A stretch of DNA of 64,000 nucleotides from Shewanella frigidimarina (GCF_003797125.1 NZ_RKKE01000002.1:99661-163660), one strand, 5' to 3'; shown: positions 36,575 to 46,681, counted from the stretch's first letter. The notes: a model not told the origin generated them from the letters alone. Made by a program: numbers and translations.

Positions 36575-36718
36575 ACAGTCCTAATAACTAATGTAAATGC
36601 TGCGGCGCATAAATCGTCGAATAACAGCACTATAAGTCGTAAATTTTGAGAATAATATCTGAGAAAAAACTTTTGACAAGTAGGCGAGCAACAATTAATT
36701 TTTATCAAAAAAAGTTAA

Positions 36719-36743
36719 TAAAAAAGGCCGCATCTGCGACCTT
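36719..36743 (-). terminator. rluB terminator
   Basis: On the minus strand AAGGTCGCA/TGCGGCCTT (one wobble) with T-run immediately after the stem. Confidence 0.85.
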
Positions 36744-36768
36744 CTATAAAGTAATCTAAATCAAAACA

Positions 36769-37641
36769 TTAGCTACGCTGACGTGTTGGTTTGCCATGAT
36801 TTCCAACCACTTTATGCTTATGAACTGCACGGCGGATTTTAGCACTTTTAACTTTAGAACGAGCAACACTGTGTTTGTCCGATCCTAAAACAGAGCGTGT
36901 TTCAGCTTCTAAGCCAGCAAGTTGACGTAAATAGTTAACTTGATCCATCGGCAACTCAATCCAACCACCACGCGGTAAGGTTTTTGGTAACTCAACCTTG
37001 CCATAACGTACGCGGATTAAACGGCTGACCTGTACGTCTTGTGATTCCCACAAACGACGTACTTCACGATTACGCCCTTCGCGAAGGGTGACATGCCACC
37101 ACTGGTTTATGCCTTCGCCACCAGCGGCTTTAATGGTATCAAACTGTGCTGGACCATCTTCCAAAGTCACGCCGGTACGTAAACGCTGCACAGCTGCTTC
37201 TGGCACTTCACCAAAAGTACGCACTGCATATTCACGCTCTACTTCATTTGACGGATGCATTAAACGGTTAGCTAATTCACCATCACAGGTAAATAACAAC
37301 AACCCTGAAGTATTAATATCTAAACGTCCTACCGCAACCCAGCGAGCATCGCGCACTTTAGGTAGACGTTCAAACACAGTAGTACGGCCTTCAGGATCTT
37401 TGCGCGAACAAATTTCACCTTCAGGTTTATGATATGCCAGCACACGACAAATAATATCGTCAGCTGATTTTAATGAAACAGCACGGCCATCAATACGTAT
37501 TTTGGCATCAGCCTCGACACGATCACCTAAGCCGGAAATTTCACCGTCAACACTAACTCGGCCTGCAGCAATCCATGCCTCCATCTCACGACGGGAGCCA
37601 TGGCCTGCACGGGCCAAGACTTTCTGCAATTTTTCACTCAT
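36769..37641 (-). CDS. rluB: 23S rRNA pseudouridine synthase RluB
   Basis: Modifies U2605 of 23S rRNA in E. coli. The 290-residue sequence has an S4 RNA-binding domain at 1-65 ([20 protein letters not shown]), the catalytic Asp in [16 protein letters not shown], and [21 protein letters not shown] synthase motifs. A basic Lys/Arg C-terminal tail starts about residue 250. In many gammaproteobacteria rluB sits directly beside scpB; here an efflux locus lies between them. Confidence 0.96.
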   Translation of the reverse strand: MSEKLQKVLARAGHGSRREMEAWIAAGRVSVDGEISGLGDRVEADAKIRIDGRAVSLKSADDIICRVLAYHKPEGEICSRKDPEGRTTVFERLPKVRDARWVAVGRLDINTSGLLLFTCDGELANRLMHPSNEVEREYAVRTFGEVPEAAVQRLRTGVTLEDGPAQFDTIKAAGGEGINQWWHVTLREGRNREVRRLWESQDVQVSRLIRVRYGKVELPKTLPRGGWIELPMDQVNYLRQLAGLEAETRSVLGSDKHSVARSKVKSAKIRRAVHKHKVVGNHGKPTRQRS

Positions 37642-37847
37642 TAGCGGGGACTCTTTAAAGAAATTTAATAAAAAACAAAAGGTTAATCACTTTTATTTTA
37701 TTGTCTTTTTAGGATTGTACCCGCCAATGGCGCATACAATTAGAAAAGTGCGTAGATTATACGCTGAATGGGGCTTGTGAGCAAAAAATACCACCGTTAA
37801 TCACCAAAATCATCATAGAGTTTACAGACCAAGCCATTGAATCACAC

Positions 37848-37883
37848 AAAAAAGGCAGCTGACGCGAAACCGTCAGCTGCCTT
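37848..37883 (-). terminator. Terminator of the RND efflux genes
   Basis: Perfect 13-bp stem AAGGCAGCTGACG/CGTCAGCTGCCTT with a 6-nt loop and T-run on the minus strand. Confidence 0.95.
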
Positions 37884-37912
37884 ATTAAACAACTCAATAT
37901 GAAATGTAGAGG

Positions 37913-40900
37913 TTAACGTGTCACTTTAAGATTAAACACAAGACTATACATTACCGGCAACACCACTAAGGTGAGTAGAGAAGCAAAGCCCAAACCAAAA
38001 ATGATAGTGATGGCCATAGAACCAAAGAAAGCATCGCTGATTAATGGGATCATGCCTAACATAGTAGTAATGGCCGCCATCATCACCGGACGAACACGGC
38101 TCACACACGAATCAACCAGTGCAAATCCAGGTTCTTTACCTTCTTCAAGTTCGAGATTGATTTGGTCCACTAATACAATGCCATTTTTAATCACCATTCC
38201 AGAAAGACTCAATAATCCAAGTAGCGCCATAAAGCTGAATGGGGCATCGAACAATAGTAACCCCGCTGAAACACCGATGACCGCTAATGGTACAGTGAAC
38301 CAAATAACTAAAGGCTGCCTAACTGAATTGAACAGAAATACCGTAATTAAAAACATGGCTAAATAACCCATTGGGATCGAGCTAAATACGGCTGTTTGAG
38401 CTTCACCTGCTGATTCAAACTCACCGCCCCACTCCAAGCGATAACCTGCAGGCAACTGAATATTCTCAACTTTACTTCTGATTTTTTTATGTACCGAGTC
38501 TGCCGTTTCATTAGATCCCAATTTGGGGTCGCCCAATACTGCCAGCATACGAATTCGGTCACGGCGCATCACGAGAGGGTTTTCCCATTCCGTGCTGAAC
38601 TCACTCACTACTTGCGTTGCGGGTACAAATATATTGTTCTCAGTGCTCCATATTTGCATTTTCCACAAACTATCAGCTTGAAGACGTTCGGCTGCAGGTG
38701 CTCGAGCAACAATCGGTAACAGGTGGCTAGTTTCACGATACAAACCAATTTGTTTGCCGCTAAAATTAACCAGTAAGGCATTATCTAAATCTTGCTTACT
38801 GATGCCGGTTTCACGTGCTTGTGCATTTTGCAGTTGCGGACGAATGAGTGGCACTTGATTGCGCCAATCATGGCGAACACCATCCATTGTCGGCTCATTT
38901 CTAAACACCATTTCAGCCTGTGCCGCCAAACTGCGCAGCACTTGAGGATCTTCGCCATAGAAACGCGCTTCGATTTTGGCCGCTGGAGACGGACCATTTT
39001 CCATATTTTTAAAGCGATATTGTGCTTGGGGAAAATGGCTATTTAACAACAGTTCAACTTGCGGCATATAAGCCTTAACTGCTGCGAGATCGCGCATTTC
39101 TACGATAAGCTGAGCAAAGGCTGGATAACCTTTTTCAGGCTGATAAGGTAATACAAAACGCTGAGCCCCTTGGCCTATGACAGATGTGAGGTGTACTAAA
39201 CCGCTGTCATTAAGTTCACTTTCTTGCAGTAGCTTTTTCTCTATTTCGCTGGTGAAACGCTCAGTTGCTTTAATGTCTGTCCCTTCTGGCATCCATACAT
39301 CAACAAAAAATATTGGCGTATTCGATGCGGGGAAAAACACGTTTTTAATATGACCAAAGCCTATTACTGCAGTGACTAACATCGCCAACACCACTGACAA
39401 CGTAACTAGACGAAAGCGCAATACAAAATACAGAAAACTGCGATAAGTGGTAAACAACCAACCTTTATAAGGGTCAACTTGTTCAGCTTGTGGCGAGGCT
39501 TCTTTGAATAATAAATTACAGAAAAATGGTGTTAAAGTAATTGCTGTTATCCAACTGATAAACAGTGAAATCATCAACACTTGGAACAATGAACGACAAA
39601 ATTCACCGGCAGCATTTTGGGACAAACCAATTGGTGCAAAAGCAATAATGGCTATTACCGTTGCGCCTAACAATGGCCATTGTGTTTGCGATACCACTTG
39701 CTTAGCCGCTTCAAGGCGGGTTTTGCCTCGTTGTAAGCCAATTAAAATACCTTCGGTCACCACAATGGCGTTGTCGACTAACATGCCTAAGGCAATGATC
39801 AGCGCACCTAGAGAAATAAGCTGCAATTCAATGTCTAATACTTTCATCACAATGAAAGTACCTAAAATCGTTAGCAACAGAATTAGGCCCATCAATAACC
39901 CAGAACGAAGGCCCATAAACAATAACAATACCGCGATAACAATCGCAATCGACTCTAAAAGGTTAATCAAAAAACCTTGTACGGTATTATCTACAGCAGA
40001 ACTTTGGTTATAAACCGTATCAAGGCTCATCCCTAACGGTCGTTGCGATTCAAGTTCAACTAAACGTTCACTAACACGTTGACCAACATCGACTACGTTT
40101 ACGCCGCCAGAAAACGCAATACCTAACGACAATGCCGCCTCACCTCTATTGTGATAAAGCACATTTGGGGTGTCGTCATAGTCTTTTTCAATGTTAGCAA
40201 TATCCCCAAGGTAAATAAGCTCAGTGCTACCTGGTGAACTCACCACCAAACGAGATAATTCCTCTACCGAACTAAACTCACCAGTAGGATGTAAACGGAT
40301 ACGATTATCACCAATGACAATGCTGCCAGCATTAGACACTACGTTCTGATTGTTGACTAATCCATAGATGTAATTTTGATCTAAACCTAGCGCTGACAAT
40401 TTTTGTTGTGAAATTTCAATCACAACCTGCTCTGTCACATCACCCACCACAGAGACTTTTTTTACCCCGGGAACAAGCACAAGTTCGCGGCGTAAATAAT
40501 CTGAATAGTTGCTCAGTTCTCGGTTACTAAAATCGTTACCTGACAAGTTAAGTAAAATACCGTATACATCACCAAAGTCATCAATCACTTGTGGCTTTGC
40601 GGTGCCGGGTGGTAAACGGCCTGTCGTGTCATTAACTTTTCGACGTACCTCGTCCCACACTTGTGGTAAGCGATGTTTGTCATAACTGTCTTTAATTTCA
40701 ACCTGAATTTGTGATAGTCCAGCACTGTTAATAGAGGTGATATGTTTAATACCATCAAGCTGCTGTAATGCATCTTCAAGCGGTAATGTCACCTCTTCTT
40801 CTACTTGTTCAGGCGACGCACCAGGGTAAGCGGTGATCACCAACGCTTGCTTAATGGTAAATTCAGGAAATTCTAATTGTCCTAATCCAGTAAAAGCAAC

Positions 40901-40978
40901 ACTGCCGCCAATAAGCAGTAAAAACGCGAACATCCAGCTAATGACTTTGTGATTGATGGAATACTCAGCAACATTCAT
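37913..40978 (-). CDS. RND multidrug efflux transporter, inner-membrane subunit
   Basis: Proton-driven AcrB/HAE1-type pump of about 1021 residues. The start is the ATG at 40978, with GAGGAG eight bases upstream; a TTG one codon earlier is less likely. TM1 is at 11-30, and a porter domain carries GASPEQVEEEVTLPLE. TM4 includes the proton-relay Asp in IALGMLVDNAIVVTEG. TM10 onward includes GLLSLSGMVIKNGIVLVDQI. It follows its adaptor gene with a four-base gap after the stop. No outer-membrane factor gene is adjacent, so it probably uses a TolC-like channel encoded elsewhere. Substrate unknown. Confidence 0.93.
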   Translation of the reverse strand: MNVAEYSINHKVISWMFAFLLLIGGSVAFTGLGQLEFPEFTIKQALVITAYPGASPEQVEEEVTLPLEDALQQLDGIKHITSINSAGLSQIQVEIKDSYDKHRLPQVWDEVRRKVNDTTGRLPPGTAKPQVIDDFGDVYGILLNLSGNDFSNRELSNYSDYLRRELVLVPGVKKVSVVGDVTEQVVIEISQQKLSALGLDQNYIYGLVNNQNVVSNAGSIVIGDNRIRLHPTGEFSSVEELSRLVVSSPGSTELIYLGDIANIEKDYDDTPNVLYHNRGEAALSLGIAFSGGVNVVDVGQRVSERLVELESQRPLGMSLDTVYNQSSAVDNTVQGFLINLLESIAIVIAVLLLFMGLRSGLLMGLILLLTILGTFIVMKVLDIELQLISLGALIIALGMLVDNAIVVTEGILIGLQRGKTRLEAAKQVVSQTQWPLLGATVIAIIAFAPIGLSQNAAGEFCRSLFQVLMISLFISWITAITLTPFFCNLLFKEASPQAEQVDPYKGWLFTTYRSFLYFVLRFRLVTLSVVLAMLVTAVIGFGHIKNVFFPASNTPIFFVDVWMPEGTDIKATERFTSEIEKKLLQESELNDSGLVHLTSVIGQGAQRFVLPYQPEKGYPAFAQLIVEMRDLAAVKAYMPQVELLLNSHFPQAQYRFKNMENGPSPAAKIEARFYGEDPQVLRSLAAQAEMVFRNEPTMDGVRHDWRNQVPLIRPQLQNAQARETGISKQDLDNALLVNFSGKQIGLYRETSHLLPIVARAPAAERLQADSLWKMQIWSTENNIFVPATQVVSEFSTEWENPLVMRRDRIRMLAVLGDPKLGSNETADSVHKKIRSKVENIQLPAGYRLEWGGEFESAGEAQTAVFSSIPMGYLAMFLITVFLFNSVRQPLVIWFTVPLAVIGVSAGLLLFDAPFSFMALLGLLSLSGMVIKNGIVLVDQINLELEEGKEPGFALVDSCVSRVRPVMMAAITTMLGMIPLISDAFFGSMAITIIFGLGFASLLTLVVLPVMYSLVFNLKVTR

Positions 40979-40981
40979 CAA

Positions 40982-42061
40982 TTACACTCCTCGTTGCCAG
41001 CGTAAAGGTTTTACTTTCATGCCTTCAGATAATTGCGATAATCCTGCTGCAACAATAGCATCGCCTTTTTGGAGCCCAGTTAACACTTCGACGCCGTCAG
41101 TACTCACCCGCCCGAGAGTCACTTTTACCGGGCTAACATCTCCGCTATCTGGCTGATAACGCCATACGGTTACATCACCATTTTGGTCTTGTTTGTCTAC
41201 GGCAGAAATAGGAACAATAGTCCTAAAACTCTGTTTCGAGTCATTGAGTGTCGCTAAAGTTAACTCGGCACTCATGCCTGGCAATAGCTGTACATTGTCA
41301 GGTTGTGGTAATGAAAACACCACTTCGTAAGCTTGTGTGCCTGGTGTCACTTGAGTTGAGTATTCTTTAAATTTTGCATCAAACACCATGTCATTTAGTG
41401 CACTAAAACGTACTTTTGCGGCTAAACCGTTGGCAATATCTTGAGTTAATACTGCTGCCATTGCTTCTGGGACTTGAATGCTGACATCAAGTAACTGATT
41501 ATTTTGCAGAGTCATCACGCCTTGATTTGGTTGAACAATTTGGTGGTTATCCACCAAACGTTTTGCAATGGTGCCGTTAAACGGCGCTTCTAAACGGGTA
41601 TAACTGACTTGGTCATTGGCAGCTGCTAACGCTGCTTTGGCCGATTTAAGTTGGGCCTTACTGCTGTCAAATAACGCTTGTGAAATCAATTTACGTTCTA
41701 ATAAGGTTTGATTACGACTAAAGTCAGCGAGCAACAAGTCATACTCGGCCTCTCGAGTCATTAAATTATTACGCGCATCGCGATCATCTAATTGAGCCAG
41801 TAAAACACCTTGTTTAACGTGTTGGCCTTCAACGAGATCCAATCTGACAAGTTGGCCTGAAATCCTAAATGATAATTCTGCACGGCTATTGGCTTCGACT
41901 CTTGCAGGAAACTGACGAATGGTATTGCCTGACGACTGTGTCACTTCAAACAATTTTACTGGGCGCACAAGCACTTCTTGTACAGCGCTTTCAACAGGCG
42001 TACAACCGACTAAAATAAGAGAAATAAGCAGTGCCAACGGCAATGTTGAGCGATGTTTCAT
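40982..42061 (-). CDS. RND efflux periplasmic adaptor subunit
   Basis: AcrA/HlyD-family membrane-fusion lipoprotein of 359 residues. The lipobox is LVGC, Cys near 20. A barrel-sandwich domain opens with ARVEANSRAELSFRISGQL. The helical hairpin lies at about 95-165, and the C-terminal beta-barrel and membrane-proximal domains follow. It is the first gene of the efflux operon. The operon is divergent from a LysR regulator that is a likely controller (inference from arrangement). Confidence 0.93.
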   Translation of the reverse strand: MKHRSTLPLALLISLILVGCTPVESAVQEVLVRPVKLFEVTQSSGNTIRQFPARVEANSRAELSFRISGQLVRLDLVEGQHVKQGVLLAQLDDRDARNNLMTREAEYDLLLADFSRNQTLLERKLISQALFDSSKAQLKSAKAALAAANDQVSYTRLEAPFNGTIAKRLVDNHQIVQPNQGVMTLQNNQLLDVSIQVPEAMAAVLTQDIANGLAAKVRFSALNDMVFDAKFKEYSTQVTPGTQAYEVVFSLPQPDNVQLLPGMSAELTLATLNDSKQSFRTIVPISAVDKQDQNGDVTVWRYQPDSGDVSPVKVTLGRVSTDGVEVLTGLQKGDAIVAAGLSQLSEGMKVKPLRWQRGV

Positions 42062-42252
42062 CGACTATGATCCTTAGGAACTAAGCGTTAAAAAGACGTG
42101 GTGATAACAATATTTCCCTTTTCAGGGATAACAGTTAATTTACAATTGGGCTGAACAATACCCTGAATTATAGTTGCAATAAATGGGTTTATTTGGGAAT
42201 ATCAGTCTCATTATTTGAGTTTGACTTATTTGCCATTATCAGAGCAATCAAT

Positions 42253-43179
42253 ATGAAAACCGAAGACATTGCCTTATTTCACCGAATTGTCGAAACAGGC
42301 AGCATACTTGAAGCGGCTAACTTATTGAATTTGCCTAAATCGACGGTCAGCAGACGCTTGCAATCGTTGGAAGAGTCATTAAATTTAAAGTTATTTCATC
42401 GTCAAAGCCGGGCAATAACACTGACCTCTGCAGGCAGTCATTTCTATGAAAAAACCTTGGTGATGTTAGCTGACTTAGACCGAACCCTTTCAGATATCAC
42501 CGACAACAAAGCAGAGTTGACTGGCCACTTGCGGATTTTGATATTTCCTATCCCACAGATAATGGATATTGTGAGTAAAATATTTGCCTTTATGGATGAA
42601 AATCCTAACTGTTCGATTGAAATTATTACCAGTACTGAGCCCTTAGACATGGTACGTAACAATATTGATATCGCGTTTATGGTGAATGAAACGTTTAGTG
42701 AACTCGACATGGTGGCAAAACCAGTTATCAGTGAAGATATGTGTTTCTTTGCCAGCCCAGAATACTTAACCAAAGCAGGCATGCCTGTCACCTTGAGTGA
42801 TATTGAACAACACAACTCAATTCTATTTCGCTTCCCAAATGGTAAAACCTTCAGTGAAGTTCCACTCGCCAATGATGCAATGCAGGCCGTAAAAGGCAAC
42901 TTATGCACCAACAGCATTCAACTGGCTTATGAAGCGACAAAATTAGGCAGAGGGATAGGTTATTTACCACAAAAATTATGTCACGATGACGTAGAGCAAG
43001 GGGAGTTAGTGCGTTTATTTAATGATTTAGCGCCTTATGCTGGCGTGGTATTTCTAGTGTATCCATCAAGACGATTTTTAAGCCTAACGGGTCAGCGCTT
43101 ACTCGATTACATGCTCGCCCAGCTACCCGAGCAAACCAACGAAAAAACAACGGCAACCAATACTAAAGTGTGGATTTAA
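42253..43179 (+). CDS. LysR-family transcriptional regulator
   Basis: 308 residues from the ATG at 42253 (MKTEDIALFHRIVETGSILE). A longer frame beginning at 42193 would place 20 non-family residues first. The winged helix-turn-helix is at about 17-36 (EAANLLNLPKSTVSRRLQSL), and a type-2 periplasmic-binding-like effector domain follows. It is divergent from the RND adaptor gene and likely regulates it. Its stop codon interlocks with that of scpB. Confidence 0.92.
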   Translation: MKTEDIALFHRIVETGSILEAANLLNLPKSTVSRRLQSLEESLNLKLFHRQSRAITLTSAGSHFYEKTLVMLADLDRTLSDITDNKAELTGHLRILIFPIPQIMDIVSKIFAFMDENPNCSIEIITSTEPLDMVRNNIDIAFMVNETFSELDMVAKPVISEDMCFFASPEYLTKAGMPVTLSDIEQHNSILFRFPNGKTFSEVPLANDAMQAVKGNLCTNSIQLAYEATKLGRGIGYLPQKLCHDDVEQGELVRLFNDLAPYAGVVFLVYPSRRFLSLTGQRLLDYMLAQLPEQTNEKTTATNTKVWI

Positions 43180-43898
43180 TGGGTTAGATTTTGACCTTTT
43201 TCAACAACATCGATGGCTTCGTCGTCTACATCATCAAGTTCATTTGTCGTTGTATCACTGCCGTTTTCGGTATCGTTTTGCTCGTCATTGACTTGGTGAT
43301 CATCACTACTGTCATCATCGTTAGATTCATCGAGAGCAACTTGCACTTTATCAAATAACCCTTGTAGTGATGCGGCATCCGTTAATGCAGGTAAATCGGC
43401 AAGTTTTGTTAAATTAAAATAATCCAGAAATGCAGGGGTGGTCGCATATAATGCTGGTTTTCCGGGCACTTCCTTATGGCCAACCACTTTAATCCACTGC
43501 CGATCCGCTAAACTTTTTATAATATGACTGCTAATCGCCACGCCTCTAATATATTCAATATCACCACGCGTTACCGGTTGTCGATATGCAATCACCGCCA
43601 ACGTTTCAAGCGTTGCACGAGAGTACTTAGGGGATTTTTCTTGCCACAGAGGTTGTAAATAAGGGCTGAGTATTTCTTGAGTTTGAAAACGATAGCCACT
43701 AGCGATTTTAACTAGCTGTACGCCCCGCTCTTGATAATCTTGCTGTAATTCATCAAGCGTTTCCTGAATGCGCATACGCGATACACTAAAGTCTGCTAAC
43801 ACCGTTTCTTTAATGGCTTTTACCGACAACGGCTTAGCTAAGACAAACAAACTGGCTTCAATAAGCTGTTTTAACTGAATAGGATTAATTGGCTTCAT
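43176..43898 (-). CDS. scpB: Segregation and condensation protein B
   Basis: Kleisin-associated winged-helix protein that works with ScpA and an SMC-type ATPase in chromosome compaction. The 240-residue sequence has the winged-helix core QLKQLIEASLFVLAKPL, TLETLAVIAYRQPVTRGDIEYIRG and ALYATTPAFLDYFNL. An unusually acidic tail of about 50 residues (ESNDDDSSDDHQVNDEQND...) follows. Translated after scpA, with a 22-nt gap. It converges with the LysR gene, and the two stop codons interlock in TTTAA. Confidence 0.95.
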   Translation of the reverse strand: MKPINPIQLKQLIEASLFVLAKPLSVKAIKETVLADFSVSRMRIQETLDELQQDYQERGVQLVKIASGYRFQTQEILSPYLQPLWQEKSPKYSRATLETLAVIAYRQPVTRGDIEYIRGVAISSHIIKSLADRQWIKVVGHKEVPGKPALYATTPAFLDYFNLTKLADLPALTDAASLQGLFDKVQVALDESNDDDSSDDHQVNDEQNDTENGSDTTTNELDDVDDEAIDVVEKGQNLTH

Positions 43899-43920
43899 GG
43901 ATCTCTTCGAATATCGTTAA

Positions 43921-44742
43921 TTAATACGCTTTTACATAGATGGGTGAAAACGGTTCATTTTGCACTAACTCAACGAGTAACTCTTTAACCAGCTCCATGA
44001 GTGCCAAAAAACTCACCACAACACCGGCTCGACCTTCACTGACATCAAACAAACACTCAAAACCAATGTATTCTGTACTGGATAACTTAGCTAAAATTTG
44101 GCTCATGCGTTCACGGGTAGATAAATGTTCACGCTTTACGTGATGATCTTCGTTAGCATCAATGCGTTTTAGTACTTCGCCAAACGCACGGGCAATATCC
44201 ACCAGCGACACTTCAGGCGCTACTGTTATAGGTTTAATGTCTGGAGCCGCGCTAACGGATGCTTGAAACACATCTCGTTCAATCCGCGGTAACGTATCAA
44301 TATCGGCTGCAGCTTGTTTGATCACTTCATAGGCTTTTAATTGCCGTATAAGCACCACTCGAGGATCTTCTTCCTCATCATCTTCACTGGCCATTTTAGG
44401 TAACAATAATCGGGATTTAATCTCCGCTAATGTTGCCGCCATCACAAGGTAATCGGCAGCCAGTTCAATCCGCGCTTCAGTGAGAATTTCAATATAGAGT
44501 AAATATTGTTGGGTGATTTGTTGAATAGGCAAATCAACCACATCTAATTTTTGTTTACGGATTAAATATAACAATAAATCTAATGGGCCTTCAAAGGTTT
44601 CAAGAAACACTTCTAAGGCCTCAGGCGGAATAAACAAGTCTACGGGCATGCTATTAAGCGCTTGGCCACGAACCATTGCTAATGGCAGGCTTTGCTGACT
44701 GCCTGGCATGTTTATCTTAGATGATTCGTCTGCGGGTATCAC
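43921..44742 (-). CDS. scpA: Segregation and condensation protein A
   Basis: Kleisin subunit. The 273-residue sequence has the family N-terminal motif VFLETFEGPLDLLLYLIRKQKLDVVDLPI at about 45-73. A middle acidic region and a C-terminal winged helix (VVVSFLALMELVKELLVELVQNEPFSPIYV) follow. It precedes scpB and follows yciO in the same strand. The first ATG is taken; an internal Met at about residue 12 is an alternative. Confidence 0.95.
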   Translation of the reverse strand: MIPADESSKINMPGSQQSLPLAMVRGQALNSMPVDLFIPPEALEVFLETFEGPLDLLLYLIRKQKLDVVDLPIQQITQQYLLYIEILTEARIELAADYLVMAATLAEIKSRLLLPKMASEDDEEEDPRVVLIRQLKAYEVIKQAAADIDTLPRIERDVFQASVSAAPDIKPITVAPEVSLVDIARAFGEVLKRIDANEDHHVKREHLSTRERMSQILAKLSSTEYIGFECLFDVSEGRAGVVVSFLALMELVKELLVELVQNEPFSPIYVKAY

Positions 44743-44748
44743 TTTCGT

Positions 44749-45369
44749 TTATTCAAATGCACTGGTATCGCCAGCACCATGACGTAATATCACCATCTCA
44801 TCTTCAGACATATCAATCACTGTCGTTTGATTTTCAGGTAAATAACCACCGTGAATAATACCGTCGACCAAGTGATCGAGTATATCGCGAATATGCTCTG
44901 GGTCTGATTCAGCAAATTGCTCATTTGGCATTACTAAACTGGTGGTCATCATTGGTTCGCCCAATGCTTCAAGTAACGCGAGCGCAATAATATTATTAGG
45001 TACGCGAATGCCTATGGTGCGCTTTTTATCGCACTGTAAACGGCGTGGCACTTCTTTAGTGGCTTTGAAAATAAATGTATATGGGCCAGGCATACAGCTT
45101 TTTAATAAACGGTATGCTTGGTTATCAACGCGGGCAAAATTAGCCAGCTCAGATAAATCACGACACATTAATGAAAAATTGGTGTCATTTTCAATCTGGC
45201 GGATACGTGCCATACGCGTCATGGCATTTTTTTCACCAATCATACAGCCCAATGCATAACCTGAGTCAGTTGGGTAAACAATGACTCCACCTTGTTTAAG
45301 AATCGCCACTGCTTGATTAATTAATCGTGCTTGTGGGTTCTCATCATGAATATAAAAAAATTGACTCAT
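44749..45369 (-). CDS. yciO: YciO, YrdC/Sua5-family protein
   Basis: 206 residues from the ATG at 45369 (MSQFFYIHDENPQARLINQ), the same length as E. coli YciO; a longer upstream start at 45405 is unlikely. The YrdC fold motifs GGVIVYPTDSGYALGC, PGPYTFIFKATKEVPRR, KKRTIGIRVPN and HGGYLPENQTTVIDM are present. The family includes threonylcarbamoyl-AMP synthases, but YciO itself is a paralogue with weaker activity reported. Its ATG overlaps the rnm stop (ATGA). Confidence 0.94.
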   Translation of the reverse strand: MSQFFYIHDENPQARLINQAVAILKQGGVIVYPTDSGYALGCMIGEKNAMTRMARIRQIENDTNFSLMCRDLSELANFARVDNQAYRLLKSCMPGPYTFIFKATKEVPRRLQCDKKRTIGIRVPNNIIALALLEALGEPMMTTSLVMPNEQFAESDPEHIRDILDHLVDGIIHGGYLPENQTTVIDMSEDEMVILRHGAGDTSAFE

Positions 45370-46226
45370 ACTCTTTTCGTCCAATGTTGTGATTGCCAAA
45401 CCCATTCCACACCTTGTGGTTGGAATAAGTTTTTACCTAACTCGATCCAATTACTGGGAAAGTGAAAATCGCTCCCCACTGAAGCAAGTAGTTTATTTTG
45501 CTTACTTAATGCAATAAGATTATTACGGTCGTCTAATGTTTGCTGGCCTAAAATAACTTCAATCGCATCGCCACCGGCCTCTGCAAATTCACGCACTAAG
45601 CGCTTAAGCCATTTGGCCGATAATTTGTAACCGCTGGGATGAGCTAATACAGCAACACCACCGGCTTGATGAATATGCTCTATCGCATTGGCCATATCGC
45701 CCCAATTATTGGGTACATAACCTGTTTTGCCTCGAGCTAAGTAGCGTTTGAATACGCTAGGCATATCTGTCGCATGACCATTATCTGCTAACCATCTAGC
45801 ATAATGGCCGCGGCTAAGCGCTGCATCACCGGCAATAGCTTTAGCACCTTCATAGGCACCCTCTATCCCAGCTTTAGCTAAACGTTCACCAATTTCTTGG
45901 GCTCGGACTTCACGCAACTCACGTTGATGAGTTAAAAAGTCCAACAATCCTGTGTGAGCGATATCCAAGTTTAATCCGACGATATGAATATCAAAACTGT
46001 TCCAACGAGTCGAAATCTCACAACCGTTAATTAATAATAACGGCGTGGCATGGTTTTGATTAGCAAGATGCGCTTCTGCTAACCCTCCGACAGTGTCATG
46101 GTCAGTAATAGCAAACATCTCAACGCCTTTTTCAATAGCGCGAGTTAATAATTCTGTTGGTGTTAATTGACCGTCTGATGCGGTCGTGTGGCTGTGAAGA
46201 TCGGCCAAGAGAGTCTCTGTAATCAT
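45366..46226 (-). CDS. rnm: Exoribonuclease Rnm / RNase AM (YciV)
   Basis: PHP-domain 5'-3' exonuclease acting on short oligonucleotides and rRNA 5' ends in E. coli. The 286-residue sequence contains metal-binding motifs DLHSHTTASDG, AITDHDTVGG, NGCEISTRW, VLAHPSGYKL and GSDFHFPSNWIELG. Coupled to yciO by a four-base overlap. It is the first gene of the rnm-yciO-scpAB unit and divergent from the trp leader. Confidence 0.95.
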   Translation of the reverse strand: MITETLLADLHSHTTASDGQLTPTELLTRAIEKGVEMFAITDHDTVGGLAEAHLANQNHATPLLLINGCEISTRWNSFDIHIVGLNLDIAHTGLLDFLTHQRELREVRAQEIGERLAKAGIEGAYEGAKAIAGDAALSRGHYARWLADNGHATDMPSVFKRYLARGKTGYVPNNWGDMANAIEHIHQAGGVAVLAHPSGYKLSAKWLKRLVREFAEAGGDAIEVILGQQTLDDRNNLIALSKQNKLLASVGSDFHFPSNWIELGKNLFQPQGVEWVWQSQHWTKRV

Positions 46227-46452
46227 GTGGTTATTGTACTAGAGTGGCGATAAAAATACTGCTTGGATTTATGAATAAATGATGGCAATTGATGAATTAT
46301 TTATGCATAAGTTAGTTAGAGGGCTCAATAAATAGACTAGATCTATCCTGATTGTCATTTTTTGTCAGCTTTTGAGAAATATTCAATTGACATTAACCTC
46401 CAGCTGGGTTTTCCTATAGGCATTAAACACAGACATAATACAGCGATTAACG

Positions 46453-46509
46453 ATGACACACTCTTTAGCTTCATTACACATTACATGGTGGTGGCACTTC
46501 CCAAATTAA
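46453..46509 (+). CDS. trpL: trp operon leader peptide
   Basis: 18 codons: MTHSLASLHITWWWHFPN. Three consecutive Trp codons (46486-46494) make it the sensor of charged tRNA-Trp. It is followed by the attenuator at 46560-46590 and then trpE. Confidence 0.92.
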   Translation: MTHSLASLHITWWWHFPN

Positions 46510-46559
46510 CGGGTGGTGTGAAGCGTTGTGCTCATTTTTAAGAGACAAGATTTTACCAA

Positions 46560-46590
46560 AAAGCCCGCAGAGATGTGGGCTTTCTTGTTA
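46560..46590 (+). promoter_or_regulatory. trp attenuator terminator
   Basis: AAAGCCCGCA/TGTGGGCTTT (one G-T pair), 4-nt loop, then CTTGTTATT. An alternative pairing of CGGG near 46509-46513 with CCCG at 46564-46567 could form the antiterminator when ribosomes stall on the Trp codons. This is the classical transcription-attenuation design. Confidence 0.85.
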
Positions 46591-46681
46591 TTTGGCCCAT
46601 TCAATTTAGTCACTCGGGTTACATAATATTAAAGGCCAACAGATGATAAACAAACAGGATACAAGGAGCGGCGACATAGTG

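Noticed and set aside
46230..46350. Half TrpR operators (GTACTAG, GACTAG)
   Set aside because: No symmetrical partner half-site at proper spacing; cannot support an operator.
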